NCBI GenBank assembly: GCA_022605405.1
Contig: JABYQQ010000009.1
Coordinates: forward strand, 1,054,001-1,118,000
Direction: 5' to 3'
Length of the DNA stretch: 64,000 bases
Source: Earliella scabrosa
Lineage: Eukaryota; Basidiomycota; Agaricomycetes; Polyporales; Polyporaceae
The notes below the pieces were generated by a model, which searched no databases, had not been told where the DNA came from, and saw only the letters and a program-made list of their open reading frames with translations. The first letter of the stretch is position 1; each line of letters starts with the position of its first letter. A program made the position numbers and the translations under genes. This document shows positions 1 to 10,720 of the stretch, piece by piece.

Positions 1-962
1 GCTCATGAGGTAGGAGGACTCCATGTTTTCCTTCCCAGCCAAGATGTCGTACAACTTGCAACCGGCCCAGTAATAGGGGACCTGCCAATACCTGTGGGCG
101 CTCAATGACAGACTGGCCAGAGGTCACCTAGGACAGAGGGCGCACTTGTAGATGGGAAGCATGATGGGGAGCATTGCGGAGAGGTAGGGGGCGGTCTGGA
201 GGAATATTCGACGTTCGTGGAGGGCTTCTACGACGAGCTTGTACTGCTCGTAATCGAGCTCCATAACGGCCTTCTGCAAATAGCGTACGCCTCCATGAAC
301 AAGTTTTGTTGACTTCGAGGACGTTCCTGTTGAATGAGTGTCAATATCATTCACTCCTAGCTCGCAGACTCTGGCTTGCATTCGCGTGCGGCTTTACGGG
401 GGAAGCAGGAATTTGTATGACTGTGAAGGACGCTCGAGCTGGACAGTGTGCGCGGGCACAGCGTCCCAGTATCCGGAAGCCCTGCCTGTAACGAACTTCA
501 TAGCAGGATGACTCGGCGTGTTGAAGTCAATCCATTGCTCGATTGTGAGGCAATGGTCCACACAGATCCACGCAGTGCGCATTCTCCGAGGTTCCCCCAG
601 CCGATAACATGACGCACGTTCATAAGAATGAAACACTCACCCGAGCTGAAGTCATCCCGCTCGACCAGTGCCACCCTGAGCCCTCTGCTGGCAGCATCTA
701 CCGCAACTCCTGCACCGGTAGCGCCTCCACCGACAACGAGGAGGTCAAATTCTTGAGAGGGGTCGTCACCGGAGGCCTTGAGTGCATCGAGCATTTGCTG
801 TCTCGACGGGGGCGTCCATGGCTGAGGAGGCCGACGGGTCTCCTTGGTGGAGGGAGGGTACGAGGGGCCAGAGTTGAGGTAGTAGTACCCACCGGCGGCG
901 GCGACGGCGGTAGCGCCAGAGACGACGCCCAGGGTGCGGCGGGAGACCAGTTTGCGAAGCAT
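1..962 (-). CDS. GUT2: FAD-dependent glycerol-3-phosphate dehydrogenase, mitochondrial (5' part, runs off the window)
   Basis: The enzyme oxidises glycerol-3-phosphate to dihydroxyacetone phosphate at the outer face of the inner mitochondrial membrane and passes electrons to ubiquinone. The start at 962 gives a basic leader (MLRKLVSRRTLG), then a small hydrophobic segment and a GGYYY motif, as in fungal Gut2. The FAD Rossmann motif DLLVVGGGATGAG follows near residue 72. After an intron at 327-640 the frame resumes with TSSKSTKLVHGGVRYLQ, a Gut2 hallmark. A second intron (about 61-123) joins LPIYK to YWQVPYYWAGCKLYDILAG, and the frame stays open to base 1. The 314-nt first intron is about five times longer than others in the window. 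The gene is divergent from the first F-box gene. The family assignment is firm; the remaining two thirds lie outside. Confidence 0.93.
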
Positions 963-1346
963 GGCCTCCGTCGCTCAGCAAAGAGGTGGAGGAGAGAAAG
1001 AGCGTCGGAGACGGCGAAGGAACGGAAGGAGAAATAAGTACGGCCTCGCCAGAACCGAGAGCCTGAAAGCTGAGCATAATATGATGATGCTTATGACCTC
1101 CCTGTCGGGATCCGGACAGTCGGGCCGGGTATTCCATCGGTCCGTCAACAACTGTTCCTGGAGAATGACCATGCTTGTTGACTTCAACATTCAACGTCGA
1201 CCAAGGGAATTGGCCCGGGGCCGAGACACAACACTTGGATCCAGAGGAGCCGCCAAATTACCCCAATATCACGTCAGTATTGCTTTAGCGTTCGCCGCTA
1301 GCTAGGATCGATGAGGCTCAACTATTGATGTTTCTGTAGACCAGCC
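963..1346. other. Intergenic, divergent promoter region GUT2 / F-box gene 1
   Basis: About 380 bases between two divergent starts. I see no gene, RNA or repeat. The first bases upstream of GUT2 are purine-rich on the + strand (pyrimidine-rich for GUT2), as is common for fungal leaders. Confidence 0.5.
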
Positions 1347-3394
1347 ATGCACAAGGCGTTGTGCCTCTCTGAGATCATCCTTCGTGTAGGGCTGCTCAAT
1401 TCTTAGGGACGCTGGACACCGGACGCACTGAGAGCTCGTTGATGGCGGTGATGGGCGTAAGCGAATGTAGCCGTGGTGTCGGTTAGCAGAGCCGGAGGTC
1501 CCATAATTGGCAAGTCACCGTGAACTGAACTTGTTGCAAGACGTGTTGTAGTTCCGTTTGTTCCTCCGAAGACTTAAAAAGAAGAACATGTTCGCAAGAT
1601 TTAATCTGCTTTCTTTCAACCTACTACATGAGGGGACTATAGAAAGAGATGGGCCCATGCAGTCGTCATACATGAAGCGCCTGCCACTGCTGGACGAGTG
1701 TTCGCGTACTCTCGCTTACGCCCATCACCCCCATCAACGAGCTCTCAGTGCGTCCGGTGTCCAGCGTCCCTAAGAATTGAGCAGCCCTTGTCTGTACTTT
1801 CATGGACAGATCGACACTCGCTGTTGTGACTAGATGCAGCAAAGATCTTCATGAATCATCGACCCAAGTCCTCTGGAGTGACTTAGGGAACCTCAGTCTT
1901 CTCATACGGTGCTTTCCGCAGGATTCGTGGTTGGTCGAGGAGGGCGATCTGGTCCGTATGCAACGAGCTATCTCATATCTCTGGTGACTGAGCGTCTGAT
2001 TCATACATACTCAACAGAAACTCTCCCGATCGCTTTCTCCAGATGACTGGACAAGGTTTCTGCACTACGCGTCCCGCGTACGACAGTTAATGTTAGGGTC
2101 CTGGGATGAGGGGTTCGATCACCAAATGCACAAGGACCTATTGTGGTCCGTTGCCGGACTTCGACCTGTGTACGTCCTTCTACCGAAGCTCACTGCCCTG
2201 CGATGGGTCAACATAGGCATTGAAGATGAGTGTCTACCCGTCATCCTCTCCTTTTGTGGCCCACACCTGCGAGACCTCCACCTCCCATGCTGGACACTTG
2301 TCCGAGATCCGCGGCGTATACTTCAAACATCCCTCTCCATTGCTGCCGAACGCTTCACCGACCTCACAACCATTTATATCTCGATTGCCCTGAATGTTCA
2401 AGTTGAAGAACATGGTGTATCACCGATGCAAACCTTACCCGCCAAGCTTCTGAACCTCACACGCTTCCATTGTCGGGACGTTCATATTGAACGCAACGTG
2501 TTCAGTACTCTTGCGAATCTTGGCAAGCTTCGAGATTTGGCCATAGCGCTGCCGCAGGACCTGGATTGGTTCTGCGCAACCCTTCCCTCGCGCGGGTTTA
2601 CAGAGTTGCGCTCGCTCGAATTGGTCACCTCACTACGTTCATACATTGCGTTCAGCACCATCATCTCCTTCCAACACGTCCGAGAGTTGAACCTGCTCTT
2701 ATCGGGCACACTGGAGGGTCGCGATCTAGCTTTGCTCGCCTCTTCTATCTGCAAGCAGTTTGCACCGGCCGCCCTCGTCGACCTGTGTGTTCGAACATCA
2801 GCTTGGTTTAATAGGGCCGCGCCTAGTGAAATCTACCCGCCGACAGTCCTGCGCTCCTCTCATCTACGACCTCTCCTCCAATATCCCGAACTACGCATTT
2901 TCATCTTCGTGATCGACGCAAACTACAGCCTCGACAATGAGCTGTTTGTCGACATGTCGCGGGCATGGCCCAAGCTGCAAAGTCTCAACTGTGTGGCTAC
3001 ACGGTGCACTTACTCCCGCCGTCCCACCATCGACATCCTCTCCACCTTCACCGCCCATTGCTCTAATCTCCAATCATTGCATATCGCAATTGATGCTCGT
3101 CGCGAGCTTACCCCCAAAGATGTCACATTCGCGGTGCCGCCAAAGGCAGCCTCGCGCTCAGCACTCTGTGCTCTGAATGTGGATAATAGCCCTGTCTCTC
3201 ACCCTGAATGCGTAGCCGCGTTCATTGCCCGCCTCTTTCCCCGTCTCGTTCATCTCTATTTCGGCGTGATGGAAGACAACGGTGACGAGCAGGCGTGGAG
3301 GATGGGTTGGGTAGAAGTACAGCGATACCTTCCATGGTTCCAGACGATGCGAGCGGCCGTCGAAAGGGATCGGAGTGGCGAAGAGGACCAGTAG
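1347..3394 (+). pseudogene. F-box/LRR-like protein 1, split by a foldback insertion
   Basis: This is the first of three related F-box genes, presumed substrate adaptors of SCF ubiquitin ligases. The start MHKALCLSEIILR at 1347 aligns with MHPVFSIAELLHH of the second gene. The frame then meets an inserted element (1388-1788) and resumes at 1792 with CTFMDRSTLAVVTRC and TQVLWSDL, the C-terminal half of the F-box. Leaving out the element and one copy of a 3-bp duplication puts both halves in one frame. An intron probably occupies 1952-2017, but its donor (GTCCGT) is weak; paralogues have GTGAGT and GTAAGT at this point. The main exon 2018-3394 is fully open (LSRSLSPDDWTRFLHYA, then leucine-rich strands) and ends in the family motif VQRYLPWFQTM. 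With the element in place no intact F-box can be made, so I call it disrupted, although the C-terminal part may still be expressed. Confidence 0.75.
1388..1788. mobile_element. 401-bp non-autonomous foldback/MITE-like element inside an F-box exon
   Basis: The ends are inverted repeats of about 77 bp (1388-1464 and 1712-1788) that I count as differing at one position. They begin AGGGCTGCTC on the left and end GAGCAGCCCT on the right. The centre of about 250 bp has no convincing coding capacity. The trinucleotide TGT flanks both ends (1385-1387 and 1789-1791) and is a candidate target-site duplication. Removing 1388-1791 restores the F-box reading frame, which supports these borders independently. 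The superfamily is uncertain: a 3-bp duplication would fit PIF/Harbinger or CACTA relatives, but the termini are not diagnostic. I saw no second copy in the window. Confidence 0.8.
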
Positions 3395-3826
3395 CCTACG
3401 GATAAGTGCAAATGACATCGTCCGGGCAGCCTGAGGTGAGTAACAGTCTTTGTTTCCAAGTTCCTTCCTTTCACGACCTGACAGCTGGGGGCACACATGA
3501 GCCCGGATATAAACAACGAAGCGAACGTGCTTCAAGTTACTAGTAGTTGTAGGATCGGTTGGCTCCAATTCAAGTTGTTGTTCAAGCTAGGAGTTGTAGT
3601 CAAGATACCTACCCCATATGTATCGTACGGTCCTCCGAATTCTGTACACAGGTCCTGCCCGCCGACCCTCAAGCAGCAGTGCTACATATGATTGCGATCC
3701 TCATGAGCATTGACTCCGTCGGGTCCCGGCCAAATCGGCCCGGACATTGCATCCTAACTGGCGCTTACACGACGTTCATCGTGGACTCCTACTCTGAGTC
3801 CACATCCTCTGGCTTTCCTTATTGAC
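3395..3826. other. Intergenic between F-box genes 1 and 2, part of the duplicated unit
   Basis: No gene is seen. The segment around 3545-3565 (GTAGTTGTAGGATC) recurs at about 6046-6060 upstream of the third F-box gene. The bases just after the stop (around 3416-3450) resemble 5912-5950. The tandem duplication that made the array therefore included non-coding DNA. Confidence 0.5.
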
Positions 3827-5524
3827 ATGCACCCAGTATTCTCAATAGCAGAACTACTCCATCATATAGCAACGCTTGCAAGCCACGATACGTTACCCTG
3901 TCTAATCAGGACATGCAAGGCCTTTCACAAGCACGCTATCCAGGAGTTGTGGAGGGATCTTCCGGACTTGAGTCCCATCCTCGGATGCTTTCCTAGTGAT
4001 GCATGGTCAGTCGTGAACGACAATAAGTTCGTAAGTCCGTCAGACATCTTCGCTCCCAACCCCTTGCCGACATCCCTCATCGACCACCTCGACTGTAAGA
4101 CATTCGTTCGCTCCCTTGCGCCGGACGATTGGGAGCGGTTCCTCTACTACGCCCAGTACGTTCGAAGCCTTGGTTGCAACGACAGAGGCCCTCCAAAGCT
4201 GTTCCTGGATCGCCCGGCACTACTGGCGTTGTCCGCCTTCCGGCCGACTCTCATCTTGTTCCCCAGTTTGAGGGAACTCAGGTGGGAGTCACTCCATCTG
4301 GATGACGGAGACATGCCTCTATTGTTGGGGCTCCTAGGTCCTCAGATGACGACGATCAACGTGCAGGGATGGGATCTCGAGTCGGATGACCCTGAACGCT
4401 TCTTGCAATCCCTGCAATCCCTGAAGACTTCTCTCGCTATCATCGCCCGGAACTTCCCTCTCACGGAGAATCTCAATCTCGACATCGGCACTACGCAGAA
4501 TCACCACCTCGTTTTCCCCTCGTTGCTGCTTGTTGTGGAGAAGCTGAAGCGCTTGACGGTATTCGGTTGCGGCCTATTTCCGGTCAGTGTGGAGGCGTTC
4601 ACATTGCTTGGCCAGCTCAACAACCTCACTACCCTCAGCCTTCGTCTTACGAGTCCACTGTCCTGGTCGTTGCCGGCCCAGCTGACTCATGGGTTTCCTT
4701 CCTTGCAATATCTTACTTTTGGCAGTACGGCATACAACTACATACGACTCGGTGCCTTCGCAAGATTCCCAACCGTGGTCAGCTTGCATCTAGGCATAAT
4801 AGGGACACCCGAGCAACACGAGATTCCAGGTCTCTTCACGTCAATATCAGCCCAGATGTCGGTAACGTCTCTCCAGTATCTCTCAGTCATACCTGATGAT
4901 TGGTGGGGCATCAACCGGAACCTCATCGCGCAAGTGGCAGAGGTTGTCTTACCAGAGCACCTTCAGCCCTTGTTATCCTTCAAAAACCTCAAATTCCTCG
5001 ACATTGGCCTAGAATCCCGATACTCACTCAATGCCGAGTTCTACAATGAACTTGCACAGGCGTTCCCCTCCATCCGATCCCTCATCATCGGTGACGATGC
5101 GAAATGCATGCACGACACGCCGTTTCCTCACATCAGATGCCTTGCCTCCTTCGCGCACCACTGCCCTTCCCTATCTGAGCTTTCACTATGCTTCGACGGT
5201 ACTCAACTCTCTCCGGCCGACATGCGCGAGGCCCTTCCTCCAGGCGCTTCACCTTCCTGTGTACGTTCCCTGTCAGTGGGCAGGTCCCCTGTCAAAGATG
5301 CATCCAGCGTCGCTGCGTATATTGCGCGCATCTTCCCGGAGCTGAAACCATCCGCCATATACAACACAATGGTCGATTCACGCGGAGTTCGGCTCGTAAA
5401 CCTGATCAACGGCTGGAACGAGGTTCGACGCTTGCTGCCGTGGTTCAAGGTCATGCGAGAGGTTGGGCGTCAGGATATCGTCGCGAGCGTCGGTCATGGG
5501 ATGGATCTTGGGAGTGACTCTTAG
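3827..5524 (+). CDS. F-box/LRR-like protein 2
   Basis: The start MHPVFSIAELLHHIATLA opens a standard N-terminal F-box (residues about 1-50: L-RTCKAFHK-AIQELWRDLPDL). The conserved linker FVRSLAPDDWERFLYYA and about 400 residues of leucine-rich, strand/helix alternating sequence follow, with the closing motif VRRLLPWFKVM. The architecture fits an SCF substrate receptor; the target is unknown. It can be read as one exon of 565 codons. However, 4031-4099 starts GTAAGT, ends TAAG and sits exactly where the next paralogue has an intron. It is 69 nt with no stop, so splicing would only remove 23 residues. The gene is intact either way. Confidence 0.85.
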   Translation: MHPVFSIAELLHHIATLASHDTLPCLIRTCKAFHKHAIQELWRDLPDLSPILGCFPSDAWSVVNDNKFVSPSDIFAPNPLPTSLIDHLDCKTFVRSLAPDDWERFLYYAQYVRSLGCNDRGPPKLFLDRPALLALSAFRPTLILFPSLRELRWESLHLDDGDMPLLLGLLGPQMTTINVQGWDLESDDPERFLQSLQSLKTSLAIIARNFPLTENLNLDIGTTQNHHLVFPSLLLVVEKLKRLTVFGCGLFPVSVEAFTLLGQLNNLTTLSLRLTSPLSWSLPAQLTHGFPSLQYLTFGSTAYNYIRLGAFARFPTVVSLHLGIIGTPEQHEIPGLFTSISAQMSVTSLQYLSVIPDDWWGINRNLIAQVAEVVLPEHLQPLLSFKNLKFLDIGLESRYSLNAEFYNELAQAFPSIRSLIIGDDAKCMHDTPFPHIRCLASFAHHCPSLSELSLCFDGTQLSPADMREALPPGASPSCVRSLSVGRSPVKDASSVAAYIARIFPELKPSAIYNTMVDSRGVRLVNLINGWNEVRRLLPWFKVMREVGRQDIVASVGHGMDLGSDS

Positions 5525-6506
5525 TGGGGGGTCGAGGTTGGGGGGTTGGCTCTGTTGCGGACGCTGCAGTCCCTTACCGGTACGTGGCAGGCTTTCGGTG
5601 TTGGCACGGTCTTGTCGCTGACATGACGATGCACATGGCAGACAGATCTGGGACCATATGTCGGCTTGTGCCATTTCGGACAAGTATATACGCCATAGAT
5701 GACCTGGAACGGAACCTTCGGGCTCTGGGACGGTGGGTGGTAGCTCAACGAGCAAGCTCGGAGGCGAGAACAGTCCGTCGGAAGTGACGGGATTCAAGAT
5801 AGAATTGTACCAAGTTACCTCGAGCAGCAGCTCCCCCCGATGTACATACGGCAGTACATGGGCAGTACATGTACTTAGTATCTTACTAGTAGTCGACGAT
5901 GTCCGCAAATGACGTCGCCTGTCCCAGTCCGAGGTGGGTACTTATTTGGTTTCGTCGTCCTCCCTTCCGATCCACAACCCGCTAGTCAAAGAACTCATAC
6001 TAGGCCTGGAGATGAACGACGAAGCTGATATGTCACTGACATTATGTAGTTGTAGGATCAGTTTGTAACTCACACTAGGAGTCATACGATACCTCCTAGT
6101 ACCCATGTACTAGTAGACGGTCTCAGCTCTAGATCTCCTGAACTTTCCGGAGCCTCGTAGTGCTCGGTACACGCCGTCGATGATCAACAGTACTGCTACC
6201 CACCAAGTCCTACATGTTTGTTGGACTTCGGTCTTTCATGCAGTTCGTGACTTCGAGTGCCAATCAATTGGCTAGGCAGGGTGCAGAGTGAGTATGTGCG
6301 GTCGGACAACAGGAGGTCTTCAAACTTCAAGCGCCGAAATGTCCGAGTTCCTCCTGCGCCAGCCACAGGCTAGCCATCATGATCACGGTATGATGTGCAC
6401 GTGTATGGTCATCTACAGTAACATAGTACGGACGTCGGAGACGTGTCGGACGAGACTTTCGACTCAAATACTCAGCCTGACCATCCGAACTTGCGTCTAG
6501 ACTAGG
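5525..6506. other. Intergenic between F-box genes 2 and 3
   Basis: About 980 bases with no convincing gene. Short CAGTACATG repeats lie near 5850-5872, and segments resemble the spacer between genes 1 and 2 (see that entry). I see no transposon ends. Confidence 0.45.
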
Positions 6507-8200
6507 ATGGATGCTGTCCTCTCAATTCCGGAACTACTTCAACACATAACAACGTTTGCGGACTCGGGGACTCTGGCCCGTCTAGCCCGGACCTGCCACA
6601 TCTTCCACCACCAGGCTATTCAGGAGTTATGGAAGGATCTTCCAGACCTGGGTCCACTCATCCGATGCCTTCCCAGCGCTACGTGGACAGTTGAAGAAGG
6701 GAACGAAGTCGTGAGTTTCTCAATTTGCGACACGCCCAGTGCCTTACCCCTCATCCGCCCTCCTGCATTGTGACACGTCAGAAATTTGTGCGCGCCCTTG
6801 CGCCCGATGATTGGGAGCGATTCATGTACTACGCCAAGCTTGTGCGAAACTTGGGCATCGCCTACTACCTCTACCCTGGACGTTCAAGTCTCCACGTTAA
6901 TCATGCCGCCTTAAGTACCATGGTCACCTTCCGACCCACTGCCGTACTTTTCCCTCACGCAAGGAGCCTCGATTGGTCCTCCCTCCATCTGGAAGATGAG
7001 TCCTTACCCGTGATGCTAGCGATGCTAGGACCGCGGATGAAGAGAATCGTCGTGGACGAATGGGGTTTCAGCCTGGACGAACCCAGGCATTCCTTCCAAT
7101 TACCCTTGGCGATTATCGCAAGCAACTTTCCTCTCTTGGAGGACTTCGATCTTTCGTTGCCGACGTCGAACGAGGACGATCACCTGCTTTGGCCTGCACT
7201 GCAACTCATCTCCCAGAAGCTGACGCGCCTGAAGAGCTTCGCATGCAACAACATATATGTCAACGAGCAGACCTTCTGGAACCTTGGCAAGCTGAGCTGC
7301 CTCACCTCCCTTGATATCCGTCTACCTGCACACCTCATGTGGTCTTCGTCGAACAAGCCGAGGGCCACTTTCCCCGCCTTGCGGGATCTCGCTTTCACAA
7401 TGTTCGCCCACGACTACATCAGGTTCAGCACGATTGCCACATTTCCCACAGCGAAGGCGTTGCACCTCACGATATTGGGTCTCCCCGGTCCACTCGAAAT
7501 ACCTGCGCTCTTCGCGTCCATATGCGCTCAGACATCCGCGACCTCACTTGTTGAAGTCACTATAATCCCCGTCGACGACGGCACGGCCCCCAACAGAGAC
7601 ATCGTCCAGCAGAGTGGATCGGTCCTTCAACCGGTGCATATGCAGCCCTTGCTATCCCTCAAACGCCTTCAAATCCTCACCGTCGAGCTGGCCTGTCGAT
7701 ACGCGCTCACCACAGAGTTCTACATGGAACTTGCCAAGGCGTTGCCTGAAGCCGACTCGATCTGGCTAGGAGAAGGCGAGTTATGTGTCCACGATCTGCC
7801 CTATCCCGATATCAGATGCCTCGCCTCTTTTGCACGCCACTGCCCCAAGCTATCCGACCTCGCTCTGCGCCTTGACGGTAGTACACAGCCGATATCCCCC
7901 GGCGACGTGCGCTCCGCCCTCCCTCCCGACGCTCCGCCCTCTCACGTAGCTGCGCTTCGAGTTGGTGTGTCTCACATCGCCGATGCCCTGGGCGTTGCTG
8001 CCTACGTAGCGCGTATCTTCCCCGACCTAGACGCTTCAAAATTGACCCACTCCTGGGACGATTTCGCTGGCCATCCGGAGCCGGAGATACAAATGCACAG
8101 CGATAGATGGGATCAGGTCCAGGCGTTGCTGCCATGGTTCAAAGTCCTGCAGGCGGCCGAGCGCGAGAGAGTCACAAGCGTTGGTCGTCGGGCAGAGTAG
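6507..8200 (+). CDS. F-box/LRR-like protein 3
   Basis: Two exons. Exon 1 (6507-6710) encodes the F-box (MDAVLSIPELLQHITTFA, then LARTCHIFHHQAIQELWKDLPDL). The intron 6711-6781 has a GTGAGT donor and a CAG acceptor and contains in-frame stops, so it must be spliced. Exon 2 begins KFVRALAPDDWERFMYYA and runs to the stop through leucine-rich repeats, ending near VQALLPWFKVL. The protein is about 540 residues. It is closest to gene 2 in length and motifs; the three genes lie in the same orientation at 2-3 kb spacing, the signature of tandem duplication. The role as SCF adaptor is inferred from the fold alone. Confidence 0.87.
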
Positions 8201-8620
8201 ATGGACGATGTTCGATCTTGCTCGCGTGGAGGACTGTGCGGTACGCGCCAATGCACCTATATCAACCTGAAATATTTGCTGATATGGAGGCCATTAAAGA
8301 TGTCTATGATGTTTCGCCGTCGACTTACGCTGGAGGCCGTCCCGCATTGGCATACGCCAACAGAGTCTGCCGGATCTGCGCCACTGAGCTATCACGCCAT
8401 TCGCATACGGGACGGCCAGGGATGTCGCTCTCAGGAGTCGTTGAGGTGCGGTACGCAGGAGGCAGACACGGTACGTGGACCAGGCATTCTGTGCGGGCAT
8501 GTCCAGCGTCGGCGGCATCGCGTGCAGGTGCGGCACGCGGTTAAAGCTGTGACTCGGAGGCCCGTGTATCGAGGTGACCGCATGTACAGTATAGCACGAG
8601 AAACAACCCCTCCTCTCAGC
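8201..8620. other. Intergenic, convergent 3' ends of F-box gene 3 and P450-1
   Basis: 420 bases between two convergent stops. I see no gene or repeat. Confidence 0.5.
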
Positions 8621-10720
8621 TCATGTGGTCCCGTCGTGCTGCATGCTTGAAATCAGGGTCTCCGTCCATGGCGCTCGAGGTTTTATCGTGCACCGACAAT
8701 CCTCGGGGCACCTAGCAAAGCACACCATTCGGAGTCAGATACGATCGAAGCCGGTCAGAAGACGAACCCATGCAAGGACTCACGATACGAAGCCGTCAGA
8801 CATTCGTGGCACCACTTCAATTTCTTTGGCGTCCTCGTCGAGGGGCGGCGTGATGTTGAAGACGTGCAGCACCGACGCCATGTTGATGAACAACGCGGCA
8901 TCGGCGAAGTACCTGCCGGGACAGATCCTGGTCGCGACGAGGAGATGATAGGAGTCTGATTAGGCGAGGTCAGATGAGTCGGCTGCTCACCGTCTACCGA
9001 AGCCGAAGACGAAGTCGGACGAGTCACGGACGCTGCGGTCGATCTGTCCATCTCGTATGAATCGCTCGGGTCTGAAGGCGTCGGGCTCTTCATAGACTTC
9101 GGGATCGTGCATACAGGCCCTGCGTTGCACATCGTAAGTTAGATGGTACGCTGCACGGTCACAATGCGGAGGACACACCAGACATTCGCCATGATGTTAG
9201 TCCCGGCCGGGATGAAGTATCCTTCGTACTCATCGTCGTCGATAGTCGAATGAGACAGACCCAGGGGTGCTACGTTGAACCAGCGGAGGCACTCCATGAT
9301 GATGGCACTGACGTACACAAGAGAGTCGCGGTCTTCGAAGTCCGGAAGCCGGTCATGGCCAACGACTGCGTCGAGCTCTGCTTGTGCTTTCTTCTGGACT
9401 TCGGGGTACAGGGACATCGCTAGGAAAAAGGTCTGAAGTGTCGACAAGGTCTAGCATGGATCAGTATGAGTATGTATAAAGGACTGAACTGGCGGGGGTG
9501 TTGGACGTACTGTGTCAGATCCAGCTGATAGAAGCGTCGAACGTCAGATGCATAATGAACATTGCCGAGCCCACTGAGGCAGAACGTACTGACCTACGAA
9601 GACTACGGCAGCAATGCTTTTTGCGGTAATTTGCGCGCTGGGCAGCTGTTCTTTGGAACTGGCTAGCAGATCGCTGACGATACATGACGGGCGACCATCA
9701 CGTTTCTGTACCACCTCAATTATGACGAGTCTCTTGAGATGATAGGGGGTCCGCAGTGCTTACCGCCGAGGACTGATACCGTTCGAATGGTGCATCGGTC
9801 ATCCGATGCAACGACGTCCGCCACTTGCTGAACTTCTTCCGAAAGCCTCCGCCAGGGAAGGAGGCAGGCCAGTGGCGAAGGAAAGGGAAGTAGTCCACCA
9901 AGAAACCGCCCGATATTATGATCTCCCGGGTTCCGAGAACGCCTGCCTGGACAGTGGCCAGTGTCTCGTCGTTCCTATCCGCAGCGTCGATCCCATAACC
10001 AAGCTTGAGGAGCGCTGCGGAGAACGTGCTGAAGGTGACATGGTGGAAAAGTTAACGGTGATGATGCGGAGTGCAACACAACTCACTATTCAATATGCTC
10101 ATTGAGACTCTCAGGCTCCCGCAACAACTTCACGAGGAAGTTATGCGCCGTCGCTCGCTGCACTGGCCTATACTTGATGATGGTGCCTGGGTGGAAATGC
10201 TGCCAGAAGAGGCGTCGGTGATCTCTCCACGCTGCACCATACGGCCAGAACCCGAAGGACCACTCGTGGCCTGTGCTAATAGAATACCACTAGTTAGTAA
10301 CCGCCTTCGTTACAGGATGATATTGACACACAGCAGAAGACTTTGTGTTTGCTTGCGATCGGAGGTATTCGCAGAGCGTCGGTCGAGGTACTCCAAAACA
10401 GTAGCGGCGCTTCCCAGTATAATGACGTACTCGTTGAATATTTTGAAGCACAAAACATCGCCTGCGGGTGGCCGCGGCATCAATCCTTGACTTGGATACG
10501 GTGACAATATCGTGGACTTACCGTACTTCTTGCACATGTCACGGAGACCAAGCCACGGCCTGACCTTGGGCATTTTAAGGATATTGCCGATGAACGGGAG
10601 GCCGTTGGGGCCAGGGGGAAGTGGTTTCCCTCGCGATCGTACCCTCCATAACAACACAGAGCGAACATAACCGGCCACCAGTAAGACCAGCACGACGGCA
10701 GTGATGATGCTGAAAGTCAT
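8621..10720 (-). CDS. Cytochrome P450 monooxygenase 1 of the array
   Basis: A membrane-anchored haem-thiolate monooxygenase. The anchor starts MTFSIITAVVLVLLVAG, followed by the proline hinge KPLPPGPNGLPFIGN. It then reads WSFGFWPYGAAWRDHRR (C-helix), the I-helix motif AGSDT encoded by a 14-nt microexon at 9511-9524, ECLR (ExxR), FRPERF and the haem loop FGFGRRICPG with its cysteine ligand. The last exon gives PEDCRCTIKPRA and a stop at 8621. I traced about ten exons in frame with GT-AG introns of 50-70 nt and found no disabling change. It pairs with P450-2 by sequence. It resembles the CYP64-like (O-methylsterigmatocystin oxidoreductase-type) proteins expanded in Agaricomycetes; the substrate is unknown. 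Confidence 0.9.
9511..9524 (-). other. 14-nt microexon of P450-1 (I-helix AGSDT)
   Basis: The exon is CTGGATCTGACACA on the minus strand, between an acceptor CAG and a donor GTACGT. Together with one base of the previous exon it encodes A-G-S-D-T, the oxygen-activating I-helix motif. Skipping it shifts the frame. The equivalent exon is 14 nt in all seven P450 genes here. Confidence 0.8.
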
